64,000 bases of DNA from Streptomyces sp. H27-H1. Its GTDB lineage: Bacteria; Actinomycetota; Actinomycetes; Streptomycetales; Streptomycetaceae. Positions 42,166 through 51,249 of this stretch are shown piece by piece. The DNA lies in contig NZ_JAPNLJ010000023.1 in assembly GCF_026627445.1 (NCBI RefSeq), forward strand, positions 51,413-115,412. Direction: 5' to 3'. The number at the start of each line of letters is the position of its first letter. Within the stretch, counting starts at the first letter, position 1. Both the position numbers and the translations under genes were made by a program. The notes beneath the pieces were generated by a model, which worked only from the letters and a program-made list of their open reading frames with translations, was not told the DNA's origin and searched no databases.

Positions 42166-45100
42166 TGGCCGGCCCTCGCGGATCCCGCCGGCGGCCCGAG
42201 TACCAGGCGCACCTCGCGCTCGGCCAGGGCGACCAGCCGTTTGACCTCGGCGTGCGAGTCCGAGGCGAAGACGTAGGTACTGGCTCCGGTTCCCGAGAAC
42301 TTCGGGATGGGAACCACGTCCCCGATCCGGTAGGGGACGGATCGGAAGTACGCGTCCCGCGCCACCGCCGAGTCGTCGAAGTCCAGCAGCACGCCGCCCG
42401 TCGTGAAGTGCACGGTCCAGCCCGCGTACGCGCCCACCGGCTCGATGCGCCCGCTCCTCGGATCCATGCCCACGTCGGTGAGGATCTTGGCGTGGGCGAG
42501 GTCGACGCCGGTGGTAGCCCGGAACGCCTGCCCGATGCCCGCACCGCCCGGACGTCCGGCCACTTCGCAGAAGGTGAAGGCCCCGGACTCGTCCACGAAC
42601 GCCTCCAGGTGCAGCACCCCGGCACTGACGTGCCAGGCGTCGATGACCTGGCCGAGCAGTTCGCGGGCGGCCGCGCGCACGGCGGGGTCGGCGACCGTGA
42701 TGGAGGACAGCGGTACCTGGCGGGAGACCGCCAGGGTGTCGGTCTCGTAGCGGGACACGTCCCAGATCACGTCACCGTCGTAGACGACGGCGTCGATGTG
42801 GCACATGTCGCCGGCCACGAACCCCTCGCACAGGTGGCTTCCGGGGCTGAACTCCTCGCGAACCCACCGCTCGACCTGCGCGGCGTCGGTGAGCACCGAC
42901 ACCCCGTACGAACCGGATCCGTCGCGCGGCTTGACCACGACCCTGCCGTGCCGTTCGAAGAGGTCGACGACGTCCTCGGGGGTGTGGACGAGGTGTCCGT
43001 CCGCGGTGCGGATACCGGCCCGGCGGGCGATGCGCTTCATCACCGCCTTGTCCACGAACTTGCGGGCCGTGGCCGGGTCGCTGCCGGACGTCCCGAACAG
43101 GGTCCGCAGTTCGGCGGCCGGCTCCAGCAGACGTTCGGAGACGGTGGCGACCCGGTCCACCGGGTGCAGCGCGTGCACCGCGCCCGCCAGGACCCGTACG
43201 GAATCCTGGTCGAACACGTCCGTCCGCGAGGCGAAGTCGGCCGTGCCCGCGGCGGCGCCGTCGGCGGACGAGCTCAGGACGCTGACCCGGAAGCGGTCCG
43301 GGTCCAGCAGCGGCGTGCCGTCGTCGCGGGTCCACACCCGGGGGCCGATCCGGTCCAGCACCAGGACGTGCGTCCGGTCGGCCGGTTCGGTCTTCCACGT
43401 CAGCGAGCGCTCGATCCGGGCGGCCGCCTGCTCGGCGTGCGCGGTGCTCGGCCCCGCCACGGTGTACTCCAGCCGCGGGACCGGTCCGGTGTGGATGACG
43501 CCCGGGCGCAGCGGAGTCCGTGCCTGCGCCAACTCGGGCCAGTCGTACAGGTCTTCGACGCCGGTCGCGGCGACGATGCGGAAACGGCCGGGTTCCGAGG
43601 GGACGTGGCGCTGGATGGCGACCCGTGCACCGTCGGGCAGGTCCGCGCGGACGGGCCGGCCCAGGGCGCTCTCGGCCACCGCCGTCACCAGACTCCGCCG
43701 GTGGGCGGCGTCGTAGAGGTCGAGGACCTCCCGGTCGAAGCCGGACACCACCAGCGGATCCGCGCCCCGCGCCCCGAACACGACCCGGACGGGCCCTTCG
43801 GTCCCGGCGGCGCGTACGGCGGCCTCGGCCCGGGCGAGGAGCCCCGCGGGCACCGGGCCGGCGACCAGGCGGCGCTCGCTCCCGGAGTCGTCGGCGGCCT
43901 GGTCGCAGCTCTCGTCGATCGCGGCGAGTACGTCCACCCGCCCGCCACCGGCGACGGCCAGCACGGTGTGCACGGGGTCGCTGACGAAGGCGAGCTCCTC
44001 AAGGAACTCATCGCCGAACTCCGCGCCGTGCGCGCCGTGTTCATCACGTTCGCCGAAATCCGGCCCGCCTGCGCCGAGCGGGCGGGCGCCATCGGCGGCG
44101 GCCAGTGCGCGCAGCTTCCGCGCCTCGCGCTCGTACTCACCCGACCAGGACAGGACCCCGGCCACCGGGTGGCGGTCGTGCGCCGCCAGGAACGCCGTCC
44201 GCACCGCGTCGAAGGTGAGCTCGTCGCGCCGCAGCACCGTCAGCCGCCCGGTCACCGCTCCCGCCGCGGCCACGATCCGGTCGACCGGGTCGTCCCCGCC
44301 CAACAGCAGGACCACGTGCTCGCCACCCGCGGAATCCCGCTCCGCCCCGCCACCGGAGGCGACCGGCTCGACACGCAGCGACTCCCGCACCCGGTCCGCC
44401 GCCTCCGCGGCGACCCGTACGGCCGACGCCTGGTCGGCGCCGCGCACCATCAGGTACCCGTACCGGTCGTGGTTGGTGACCAGCGCCGGCACCCGGTCAC
44501 CCGGGCCGGCGGTCACCTCGCAGTCGATCACCCCGACGGGCAGCTCCGCCAGGGCGGGAACCGTACCGTGCACGATGCCCTCGGCCCGGCTCCACAGCGC
44601 CTGCAGGGCCACGGTCGCCACCGGCGGCGCCGCGTCCTCGACCGGCTTGCCGGTGGCGAGCGCCACCAGGTCCCGGCTGATGGACCGGTCCAGTGCCAGC
44701 GCCATCTGCCGGACCACCACGTGCCCGGCGATCCGGCCGTTCACCTCGATCAGCTCGGGTCCCGTCGGCGTCATCAGCAGCTCCACGTGGAGCGCGCTCG
44801 CCCGGATTCCCAGTGCCTCGACCGCGTCCAGGACGAACCGCCGTGCCGCGCCCATGCCTTCGAAACGGGCCGGGAAGTGCCCGCCCAGCTCGGCCGTCGT
44901 GCCGGGCGCCGTCGCGATGCGCTCGCCGAAGCCGAGCAGAACCGTACGCCCGTCCTGGACCAGCAGTTCGGCGCTGATGTGGCGGCCGACGGCGTACTCC
45001 TCGACCAGGGCCGACCGCTCGTCGCCGTGCCGCCCGGCCGGGACGGGGGCGCCGAGCAGCCCGGTCAGCGCCTCGGCGGCCTGCTCCCGGGTCCAGGCCA

Positions 45101-45599
45101 CGGTGACCCCGACCGAGTAGCGGCCGCCGACCGCCGGCTTGACCACGCAGGGCAGCCCGATCTCGTCGACCGCGGCCAGGCCCTCCTCCTCGGTGACCGC
45201 CCGGCGCCAGCGCAGGCTGCCGATACCGGCCTTCCCGAGTCGTTCCCGTACGGCCGACTTGTCGCCGAGCAGCCGCGCCGCCTCCAGCGACTCGTGGGGC
45301 AGGCCCAGGTCACGGGCGAACTGCGCCGCGGCGTACGGGAGGGTGTCGTCGCGGCAGATCACGCCGTCGACGGGGGTGGGGCCGAGCCTGCCGCGCAGCA
45401 GGGCGGTCAGGTCCTGGCAGTCGGCCAGGTCCGGCACCTCCACCACCCGCGCGGCCCGTTCGATGAGGTCGAAGCCGGGATTGGCGCGGTAAGCGTCCAG
45501 GCGTGCCGTGACGAAGCTGACCTCGACCCCGTCGTCGGCCATCTCCGCAACGACATCAAATCCTCTGACGTATGACGTCTCCAGCAGAACAACATGCAT
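42162..45599 (-). CDS. Double ATP-grasp ligase, 1145 aa
   Basis: I chose ATG 45599 (MHVVLLETSYVRGFD), preceded by AAGGGGC; the frame opens 14 codons earlier. Two ATP-grasp modules are visible. The first is within about residues 90-330 (DKSAVRERLGKAGIGSLRW; LPCVVKPAVGGRYSVGVTV; GPELIEVNGRIAGHVV). The second is about 830-1050 (DKAVMKRIARRAGIRTADG; RVVVKPRDGSGSYGVSVL; FTFCEVAGRPGGAG). The stretch between is less conserved and may be a docking or inactive segment. Tandem ATP-grasp proteins can make two successive amide bonds. It heads the reverse operon with the flavin reductase, the single ATP-grasp ligase and the MFS pump. Confidence 0.85.
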   Translation of the reverse strand: MHVVLLETSYVRGFDVVAEMADDGVEVSFVTARLDAYRANPGFDLIERAARVVEVPDLADCQDLTALLRGRLGPTPVDGVICRDDTLPYAAAQFARDLGLPHESLEAARLLGDKSAVRERLGKAGIGSLRWRRAVTEEEGLAAVDEIGLPCVVKPAVGGRYSVGVTVAWTREQAAEALTGLLGAPVPAGRHGDERSALVEEYAVGRHISAELLVQDGRTVLLGFGERIATAPGTTAELGGHFPARFEGMGAARRFVLDAVEALGIRASALHVELLMTPTGPELIEVNGRIAGHVVVRQMALALDRSISRDLVALATGKPVEDAAPPVATVALQALWSRAEGIVHGTVPALAELPVGVIDCEVTAGPGDRVPALVTNHDRYGYLMVRGADQASAVRVAAEAADRVRESLRVEPVASGGGAERDSAGGEHVVLLLGGDDPVDRIVAAAGAVTGRLTVLRRDELTFDAVRTAFLAAHDRHPVAGVLSWSGEYEREARKLRALAAADGARPLGAGGPDFGERDEHGAHGAEFGDEFLEELAFVSDPVHTVLAVAGGGRVDVLAAIDESCDQAADDSGSERRLVAGPVPAGLLARAEAAVRAAGTEGPVRVVFGARGADPLVVSGFDREVLDLYDAAHRRSLVTAVAESALGRPVRADLPDGARVAIQRHVPSEPGRFRIVAATGVEDLYDWPELAQARTPLRPGVIHTGPVPRLEYTVAGPSTAHAEQAAARIERSLTWKTEPADRTHVLVLDRIGPRVWTRDDGTPLLDPDRFRVSVLSSSADGAAAGTADFASRTDVFDQDSVRVLAGAVHALHPVDRVATVSERLLEPAAELRTLFGTSGSDPATARKFVDKAVMKRIARRAGIRTADGHLVHTPEDVVDLFERHGRVVVKPRDGSGSYGVSVLTDAAQVERWVREEFSPGSHLCEGFVAGDMCHIDAVVYDGDVIWDVSRYETDTLAVSRQVPLSSITVADPAVRAAARELLGQVIDAWHVSAGVLHLEAFVDESGAFTFCEVAGRPGGAGIGQAFRATTGVDLAHAKILTDVGMDPRSGRIEPVGAYAGWTVHFTTGGVLLDFDDSAVARDAYFRSVPYRIGDVVPIPKFSGTGASTYVFASDSHAEVKRLVALAEREVRLVLGPPAGSARAGQ

Positions 45600-45941
45600 G
45601 TGCTCAGCCCCTTGAGTCCTCTTCTTATACCGCAGCATCAAGGGGGACCGGAGTTCGGGGCAAGCCGTAAGGGAATACCGCCGCTCACTCCATCACATCT
45701 TCCCGGACCATTACCGGTTCGTTCCCGTTTCGTTCCCGCCCGGATCCCGCTGCCACACCTTCTGACCTGGGTCGATCTGTCAATCAGAAGAACGCGAATA
45801 TGTCAGGTTCGACAACTTCCCACATTGCAGTACCACGCGTTGCCGAGTTTTTCCGGCCCCTCTAGCCTGCAGATCAGAAAACTGGACACACACCTCGCTG
45901 ACACGGCCTTCCCAGGTACCTGAAGAAAGGACAGAGCCAGC
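45600..45941. promoter_or_regulatory. 342-bp divergent control region
   Basis: Gap between the double ATP-grasp gene (reverse) and the WD40 gene (forward). It holds a SARP array at 45699-45738 and is less GC-rich toward the WD40 side (TATGTCAGG, CACATTGCAGTACC). I see no other gene or RNA in it. Confidence 0.7.
45699..45738 (-). promoter_or_regulatory. SARP operator: four heptamers at 11-bp spacing
   Basis: On the forward strand: CTTCCCG (45699), ATTACCG (45710), GTTCCCG (45721) and GTTCCCG (45732), each exactly 11 bp apart. Read in reverse these are CGGGAAC-type units, the same as at 33.8 and 37.3 kb, oriented towards the ATP-grasp operon. Confidence 0.7.
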
Positions 45942-47810
45942 GTGCGTACCATCTCCATTCCGAAATCCGGTACCGGACATTCGGCCCCGATCACCCACGT
46001 GGCCTTCAGTCCGGACGGTTCCCGCCTCGCTACCTGTTCCTACGACGGAACGGTGATCGTCTGGAATACGTGCGACCCCGCGCGGCCCACCGAGACGGCG
46101 ACCCTCCGGCACCGCCGGCTCGTCAACTCCTCGGCCTGGAACCCCGCCGATCCGACCCTCCTCGCGACGGCCTCGGCCGACAAGACGGTCGGCATCTGGC
46201 GCGTCCCCCTGGAAGGCCAGGCCACCCTGGTCAACGTCCTGGCCCGGCACACCGACGACATCAACTCGGTCGCCTGGCTGCCCGACGGCGAGCGGCTGAT
46301 CTGCGTCTCCGAGGACGGCCGCGCCACCATGTGGTCCGTCCTCGACGGCACCTTCCTCACCGAGGTCGGCTCGCACGAGGCCCACTGCATGATGGTCTCC
46401 GTCAGCGCCGAAGGCCTGGCCGCCACCGTCGGCGAGGACGGCCTGGTCGCCGTCAGCGACCCCGCGTCCGGCTCCTTCGTGCCGCGCAAGCGCCACTACG
46501 ACTCCTCGATCGAGGGCTGCGCCTGGTCCCGGGCCGGCGACCTCCTCGCCGTGGCCCGCGACGACGGTTCCGTCGACCTGCTCAGCCGCGAGCTGGACCT
46601 CGTACTGACCGTCGAGGTCTCCACTTCCGCCGCCCGCGCCGTCGACTGGGCCGAGGACGACTCCGCCTTCGTCGTCGGCGCCTACGACGGCTCCCTGCAC
46701 TGGTTCGACCGGTCCGGCGAACGGCTGCACACCGTCGCCGACCTCCGGGTGTGGCCGCGCTCCGTCTCAGCCGCACAGGGCCTGGTCGCCGCCGGGTCCT
46801 TCCGCAACGCCCCGCACCTGTACGACATGGGGAGCGCCGGCGAGCTGTCCGGCCCCGACCGCGCCACCCACGGCCCCAACGCCCTGGCCGCCCGCGGCGA
46901 CGAGCTGCTCGTCGGCGGGGACTGCGGCACCGTCTTCGCCGTACGCATCGAGGACGGCACGCAGTCGCGGGCCACCTCGATCGAGCTGACCGACGGCCCG
47001 ATCCTGTCCCTCGCCACCGACGGCGACACGATCTACGCCGGCACCTACTCCGGCCAGGTCATCCGCTACGACGGCGCCCGCACGTACAGCGAGCGCCTCG
47101 GCGCGCCGATCCCCTCCCTCACCGTCGACGGGGGCCGGCTCGTCGCCGGCACCTACAACGGCGAGTTCCTCGTCCTGGACCCGGTCACCCTCCGGCTCGA
47201 GGAGCGCATCGAGGCCCACGGCGGTTCGGTGAAGTCCCTTGCCGCGCTGCCGGAAGGCGGTTTCCTCTCCGCCGCCACCGACCGCACCATCGAGGCCGGT
47301 GGCCTGCGCGGCCGCACCAAGCTGTGGGAGCACGGCAACCTCGTCAACGCGGTGGCCGGCCTGCACGGCCCGCACGACTCCGCCGTCGCCAGCGCCTCCC
47401 GCGACCACACCGTCAAGGTCGGCCTGGTCCTGCGTACCGAGGATGGCGGCCGGCGCACCGAGTCGCTGCAGACGCTGCTCGGCTCCGACGAGTCCGTCAA
47501 GTGCGTGGCGCTGCTGGGCGACACCCGACGGCCGACGGTCCTCGCCGGCTCGTACGACTTCCACCTCTACTCCTGGCAGGTCGACTGGGCCGACTCGGCG
47601 GGCACCCTCGCCTCCGGCCGCGTCCTCGCCGAGTTCACGCAGGGCCTGTCCTGCATGCTCCAGCTCGCCGACGGCCGCGTCGCCGTCGCCGGCTGGGACG
47701 GCCGGATCGTCATCGTCGGCGCGGACGCCGAAGGCGCCGCCCGCATCGAGCACTCCCTCCACATCGACGACATCGCGCTGAGCGCGGACCGGAAGCAGGT
47801 GGCCGCATGA
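45942..47810 (+). CDS. WD40-repeat protein (ToxC-like)
   Basis: 622 aa from GTG 45942 (AAAGGACAG upstream). WD-type blades run through the whole length, clearest at the N-terminus: HSAPITHVAFSPDGSRLATCSYDGTVIVW, SSAWNPADPTLLATASADKTVGIW, SVAWLPDGERLICVSEDGRATMW, and late blades such as SASRDHTVKVGLVL. The protein probably forms two propellers. Toxoflavin clusters contain a WD-repeat gene (toxC) beside GTP cyclohydrolase II (toxB), the same neighbour relation as here, where the GCHII gene overlaps by 4 bp. The chemical role of such proteins is unclear; a scaffold or an unusual enzyme are both possible. Confidence 0.87.
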   Translation: MRTISIPKSGTGHSAPITHVAFSPDGSRLATCSYDGTVIVWNTCDPARPTETATLRHRRLVNSSAWNPADPTLLATASADKTVGIWRVPLEGQATLVNVLARHTDDINSVAWLPDGERLICVSEDGRATMWSVLDGTFLTEVGSHEAHCMMVSVSAEGLAATVGEDGLVAVSDPASGSFVPRKRHYDSSIEGCAWSRAGDLLAVARDDGSVDLLSRELDLVLTVEVSTSAARAVDWAEDDSAFVVGAYDGSLHWFDRSGERLHTVADLRVWPRSVSAAQGLVAAGSFRNAPHLYDMGSAGELSGPDRATHGPNALAARGDELLVGGDCGTVFAVRIEDGTQSRATSIELTDGPILSLATDGDTIYAGTYSGQVIRYDGARTYSERLGAPIPSLTVDGGRLVAGTYNGEFLVLDPVTLRLEERIEAHGGSVKSLAALPEGGFLSAATDRTIEAGGLRGRTKLWEHGNLVNAVAGLHGPHDSAVASASRDHTVKVGLVLRTEDGGRRTESLQTLLGSDESVKCVALLGDTRRPTVLAGSYDFHLYSWQVDWADSAGTLASGRVLAEFTQGLSCMLQLADGRVAVAGWDGRIVIVGADAEGAARIEHSLHIDDIALSADRKQVAA

Positions 47811-48454
47811 AGCCCTCGACCGGCGACCCTCAAGCCGTCCCGGCGACGGTCCGGGCCCGCGTTCCCGTCACGCTCTCGCGGGTACGGGACCGCAGCGCCG
47901 AACTCATCACCTTCCACCACCTGCCCGACCCCGGCGAGCACTTCGCGATCGTCGTACCGGTCGGCCCCCAGGAGACCGAGGCGCCGCTGGTGCGGCTGCA
48001 CAGCGAATGCCTGACCGGGGACGTCCTCGGCTCGGCCCGCTGCGACTGCGGCCCCCAGCTCGACGAGGCCTTGAGCCACATCGGCGACCATGGCGGCGCC
48101 GTCCTGTACCTGCGCCAGGAAGGCCGCGGCATCGGCCTCTACAACAAGCTCGACACCTACGTCCTCCAGTCGCAGGACTACGACACCTTCGCCGCGAACC
48201 GCATGATCGGCCGCGGCGACGACGAACGCGACTACACGGCCGCCGCCGCGATGCTGCACGTCCTCGGCCTGACCCGGATCCGCCTGCTCACCAACAACCC
48301 GGACAAGGTACGGGAGTTGCGTGCGCACGGCATCGAGATCACCGGGGTCGTCCCCACCGGCGTGCACCTCACCTCGGAGAACGCCCGCTACCTGTCCGCC
48401 AAGGCCGAACTCGGCGGCCACACCCTCGCGCTGCTTCAGGAGGTCGCGGCATGA
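47807..48454 (+). CDS. ribA: GTP cyclohydrolase II (RibA/ToxB-like paralogue)
   Basis: 215 aa. The zinc ligands C68, C79 and C81 (SECLTGDVLGSARCDCG) and the catalytic segment YLRQEGRGIGLYNKLDTY are intact, as is RLLTNNPDKVREL. The enzyme opens GTP to 2,5-diamino-6-ribosylamino-4(3H)-pyrimidinone 5'-phosphate, formate and pyrophosphate. No RibB domain is fused, unlike many housekeeping actinobacterial RibA/RibB proteins. It is coupled to the WD40 and SUMF1-like genes by 4-bp overlaps on both sides, and its product is the substrate expected for the deaminase/reductase pair at 2.3-3.4 kb. Confidence 0.93.
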   Translation: MKPSTGDPQAVPATVRARVPVTLSRVRDRSAELITFHHLPDPGEHFAIVVPVGPQETEAPLVRLHSECLTGDVLGSARCDCGPQLDEALSHIGDHGGAVLYLRQEGRGIGLYNKLDTYVLQSQDYDTFAANRMIGRGDDERDYTAAAAMLHVLGLTRIRLLTNNPDKVRELRAHGIEITGVVPTGVHLTSENARYLSAKAELGGHTLALLQEVAA

Positions 48455-49428
48455 CACTGAAACTCGAAGACCTGGACACGTCCCCGCACTTCCAGCAACA
48501 CACCGACCTCGCCGACCCCGGCCGGGTGCACCCCCCGCAGCTGCCCGGCACCACCCCCGAGGAGCTCGCCGCCGCCGTCGAGAACCCGGAGCTGCCGGCG
48601 GCCGACCGCCTCGCCGCCGGTACGGTCCTCGGCCTCATCGGCGACCCCCGCATCCCCTCCCCCGCCACCGGAGCGGGACCGGCCACGTCCTACGTACCCG
48701 GCGGCACCGTCCGCATCGGGCTGCCCGAGCACGAGGCCGGTTACGTCACCAACGCCTGGGCACACGTGGGCGTGGAGGAGTCCTGGATCCTCAAGGAGTG
48801 CCCCGAGCACACCGTGGACCTCGCCGACTTCTGGATCGCCACCTACCCGGTGACCAACGGCGAGTACCGCGAGTTCCTCGCCGACACCGGCCTGGAGGAG
48901 CGCCCCACCACCTGGTACCTGGGCGCCTACCCCTGGGACCGCGCCAACCACCCCGTCGCCGGCATCGACCCGCAGCACGCCGACGCCTACGCCGCCTGGC
49001 TCAGCGGCCGCACCGGACACCCGTGGCGCCTGCCGGCCGAAGCCGAGTGGGAGCACGCCGCCAAGGGCCCCGACGGCCTGCCCTACCCCTGGCCGGGCGG
49101 CTTCGACCCGGAGGCGGCCAACACCCGCGAGTCCGGCGTGCACACGACCACCCCCGTCGGCGCCTTCCCGGCCGGCCGCTCCCCGTACGGCGCCCACGAC
49201 ATGGGCGGCAACGTCGAGGAGTTCACCGCCGACGACTACACCCCCTACCCGGACGGCCCCTACGTCGCCGACCACCTGGTGGAGACGATGGGCACCTACC
49301 GGATCGCCCGCGGCGGATCCTTCTCCCGCTTCGGCGACCTGACCCGCACCCGGCGCCGCCACGGAGCCTTCCCCGGACCGCTGTACCCCGTCGGGTTCCG
49401 CCTGGCCACCAGCGAGCGCCCCGTATGA
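48451..49428 (+). CDS. SUMF1/FGE-domain protein (ToxD-like) without FGE cysteines
   Basis: 325 aa. The formylglycine-generating-enzyme fold is clear from about residue 80: SYVPGGTVRIG, HTVDLADFWIATYPVTNGEYREFL, GHPWRLPAEAEWEHAAKG, PVGAFPAGRSPYGAHDMGGNVEEFTADDY, RIARGGSFSRFGDLTRTRRR and VGFRLATS. True FGEs need two C-terminal cysteines that bind copper; this protein has only one cysteine in total (ILKECPEHT). It is therefore not a sulfatase activator and may use the fold as other relatives do (EgtB-like chemistry or binding). A SUMF1-type gene is, as I recall, part of the tox gene set. Overlaps both neighbours by 4 bp. Confidence 0.85.
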   Translation: MTLKLEDLDTSPHFQQHTDLADPGRVHPPQLPGTTPEELAAAVENPELPAADRLAAGTVLGLIGDPRIPSPATGAGPATSYVPGGTVRIGLPEHEAGYVTNAWAHVGVEESWILKECPEHTVDLADFWIATYPVTNGEYREFLADTGLEERPTTWYLGAYPWDRANHPVAGIDPQHADAYAAWLSGRTGHPWRLPAEAEWEHAAKGPDGLPYPWPGGFDPEAANTRESGVHTTTPVGAFPAGRSPYGAHDMGGNVEEFTADDYTPYPDGPYVADHLVETMGTYRIARGGSFSRFGDLTRTRRRHGAFPGPLYPVGFRLATSERPV

Positions 49429-50519
49429 CGACCACCGTCATGACGGCCACCGTCCGCCCAGGGGCGGTGCCCGCCGTCGCCCCGGGCTTCGAGGACATCA
49501 GCCGCGTCCTGGCCGACCGGGCCCCCGCCCGGGCCGACCTCGACAAGCCCTTCGCACCGCTGGAGGCCGAGGCACACCGGCTGCTGCCGGCACTGGCCGC
49601 ACTGCGCCACGGCATCGGCGACACCCCGCTCGTCCCGGTCCCCAGCCGGGCCGGACGGGGCCGCGTCTGGCTCAAGGCGGAGGCCTCCAACGCCGCCGGC
49701 TCGGTCAAGTCCCGTACCGCATACGCCCTGTTGTGCGGAGCCGTGGCCTCGGCCGGCACCCCCGAGCTGCGCCTGACCGAGTACTCGGGCGGCAGCCTCG
49801 CCATCGCCCTGGCCGAGATGTGCGGACACCTCGGCCTGGACCTGCACCTGGTGGTCCCCTACGGCGTCTCCGAGCGACTGCAAACCGCTCTGCGCCGACA
49901 GGGCGCCCGGGTCACCGTCGGCCGCGAGGGCACCGGCTTCCTCGGCTCGATGGACGAAGCCGTCCGCGTCGCCGAACGCGAGGACCGCCACCTGCTGCTC
50001 CAGCACTGCGCGGCCGAGAGCGCCGCCATGCACCGCGAGCACACGGGCGCGGAAATCATCGGCCAGCTCTCCGGCTACGGCATCGAACCGGTCGTCCTGG
50101 CCGCGGGCGTCGGCACCGGCAGCAGCCTGGCCGGCACCGCGCTGGCCATGGCCGGCGCCTGGCCGCACTGCCGCCCCGTCGCCGTCTTCCCTTCGGAAGC
50201 CGTGTACGGCGACGAGCGCGCCCCCGACGGCGCCCGCCGGATGAGCGGTACGGGAGGGCTGGGCCACGGTATCCGCCAGCCCCTGCTCTCCGCGTTCCCG
50301 GAGGGCTACTTCAGCTACACCACCGTCGCCTATCCGCAGGCCCTCGACGCCATGCGCCACCTGCGCCGCGAGCACGGGATCTCCGTCTCCGGCAGCGGCG
50401 CGGGCGCCTGGCTCACGGCCTCCGCGGAAGTCGACCAAGGCCCGTCAGGGCGCAACGCAGTCGCGGTCGTCGCAAGCCGCGGAACAATCGAGGAGTGGGA
50501 GCATGCCGCAGGAAACTGA
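49425..50519 (+). CDS. Cysteine-synthase-like PLP enzyme (beta-substitution)
   Basis: 364 aa of the tryptophan-synthase-beta fold. The PLP lysine is K95 in ASNAAGSVKSRTAY; TEYSGGSLAIALAEMCGHLGL and the phosphate loop GVGTGSSLAGTALAM match O-acetylserine sulfhydrylases, and the C-terminal GSGAGA replaces the usual GxSSGA. Such enzymes eliminate acetate from O-acetylserine and add a nucleophile (sulfur, or nitrogen in diaminopropionate and heterocyclyl-alanine synthases). A serine-acetyltransferase-like gene lies four genes downstream in the same operon (52.2 kb), so an O-acetylserine-based coupling is a reasonable prediction. Overlaps the methyltransferase gene by 17 bp. Confidence 0.85.
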   Translation: MTTTVMTATVRPGAVPAVAPGFEDISRVLADRAPARADLDKPFAPLEAEAHRLLPALAALRHGIGDTPLVPVPSRAGRGRVWLKAEASNAAGSVKSRTAYALLCGAVASAGTPELRLTEYSGGSLAIALAEMCGHLGLDLHLVVPYGVSERLQTALRRQGARVTVGREGTGFLGSMDEAVRVAEREDRHLLLQHCAAESAAMHREHTGAEIIGQLSGYGIEPVVLAAGVGTGSSLAGTALAMAGAWPHCRPVAVFPSEAVYGDERAPDGARRMSGTGGLGHGIRQPLLSAFPEGYFSYTTVAYPQALDAMRHLRREHGISVSGSGAGAWLTASAEVDQGPSGRNAVAVVASRGTIEEWEHAAGN

Positions 50520-51219
50520 CACGCGCGCAGGAGTGACCGGCCACAGCGCCGCGGACGCGGAGGCGGCGGAGCGCAACTACTGCGGCTACCGCGAGATCGT
50601 CCGCGACTCCTTCAAGCAGTGGTACAAGGACAACCGGGACTCCTGGTCGGGCGCGGTCACCAACGACCGCGTCACGCACTTCACGATCGCGGCCGCCCCC
50701 ACCGACAAGACGGAGCCGGGCGCCGGCCCGGCCCGGGTCCTGGACATCGGCTGCGGCCGCGGCCTGCAGACGGCCTCCCTCGCCGAATGGCTGGACGCCG
50801 ACGTCACCGGCCTCGACCTGCTCGACGTCTGGGACACCCCGCAAGTCGCGCACGGCTCGACCCGCTTCCACCAGGGCGACTTCCTCGGCTTCGAGGCCGA
50901 GGGCCTCGACCTGCTCGTCGACAACGGCTGCCTGCACCACCAGCGCCGCGAGGACTGGGCCGGCTGGGTGGAGCACGGCCGCAAGATGCTGCGGCCGGGC
51001 GGCGTGTGGGTGGTGAGCGTCTTCCTCAGCCCCGACGGGGAGATCACCCCGCACCCGCTCGCGGACGGGCGCCTGAACTGGTGGCTCACCGAGGACCTCG
51101 TGACCGAGCTCTACGAAGCGTGCGGGTTCCGCGCCACCGGCCGCCTGGAGATCGACCGTCACTTCGAGTACGAGGGCCACCGGCTCAAGTACCTGACCCT
51201 GTCCTTCGCCGCGGTCTGA
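50503..51219 (+). CDS. SAM-dependent methyltransferase (ToxA-like)
   Basis: 238-aa class I methyltransferase: motif I VLDIGCGRGLQTASLAEW, an acidic motif II region VTGLDLLDVW, and motif IV-like LDLLVDNGCLHH. In toxoflavin biosynthesis ToxA, a small SAM methyltransferase, N-methylates the pyrimidotriazine, and homologues in Streptomyces make toxoflavin, reumycin and fervenulin. The context with GCHII, WD40 and SUMF1-like genes supports an N-methyltransferase acting on a heterocycle. The start at ATG 50503 lies inside the preceding gene, with GGAGCATG just before it. Confidence 0.85.
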   Translation: MPQETDTRAGVTGHSAADAEAAERNYCGYREIVRDSFKQWYKDNRDSWSGAVTNDRVTHFTIAAAPTDKTEPGAGPARVLDIGCGRGLQTASLAEWLDADVTGLDLLDVWDTPQVAHGSTRFHQGDFLGFEAEGLDLLVDNGCLHHQRREDWAGWVEHGRKMLRPGGVWVVSVFLSPDGEITPHPLADGRLNWWLTEDLVTELYEACGFRATGRLEIDRHFEYEGHRLKYLTLSFAAV

Positions 51220-51249
51220 GCGGCGCGGGAGGAGAGAGGAGACCCGGCG

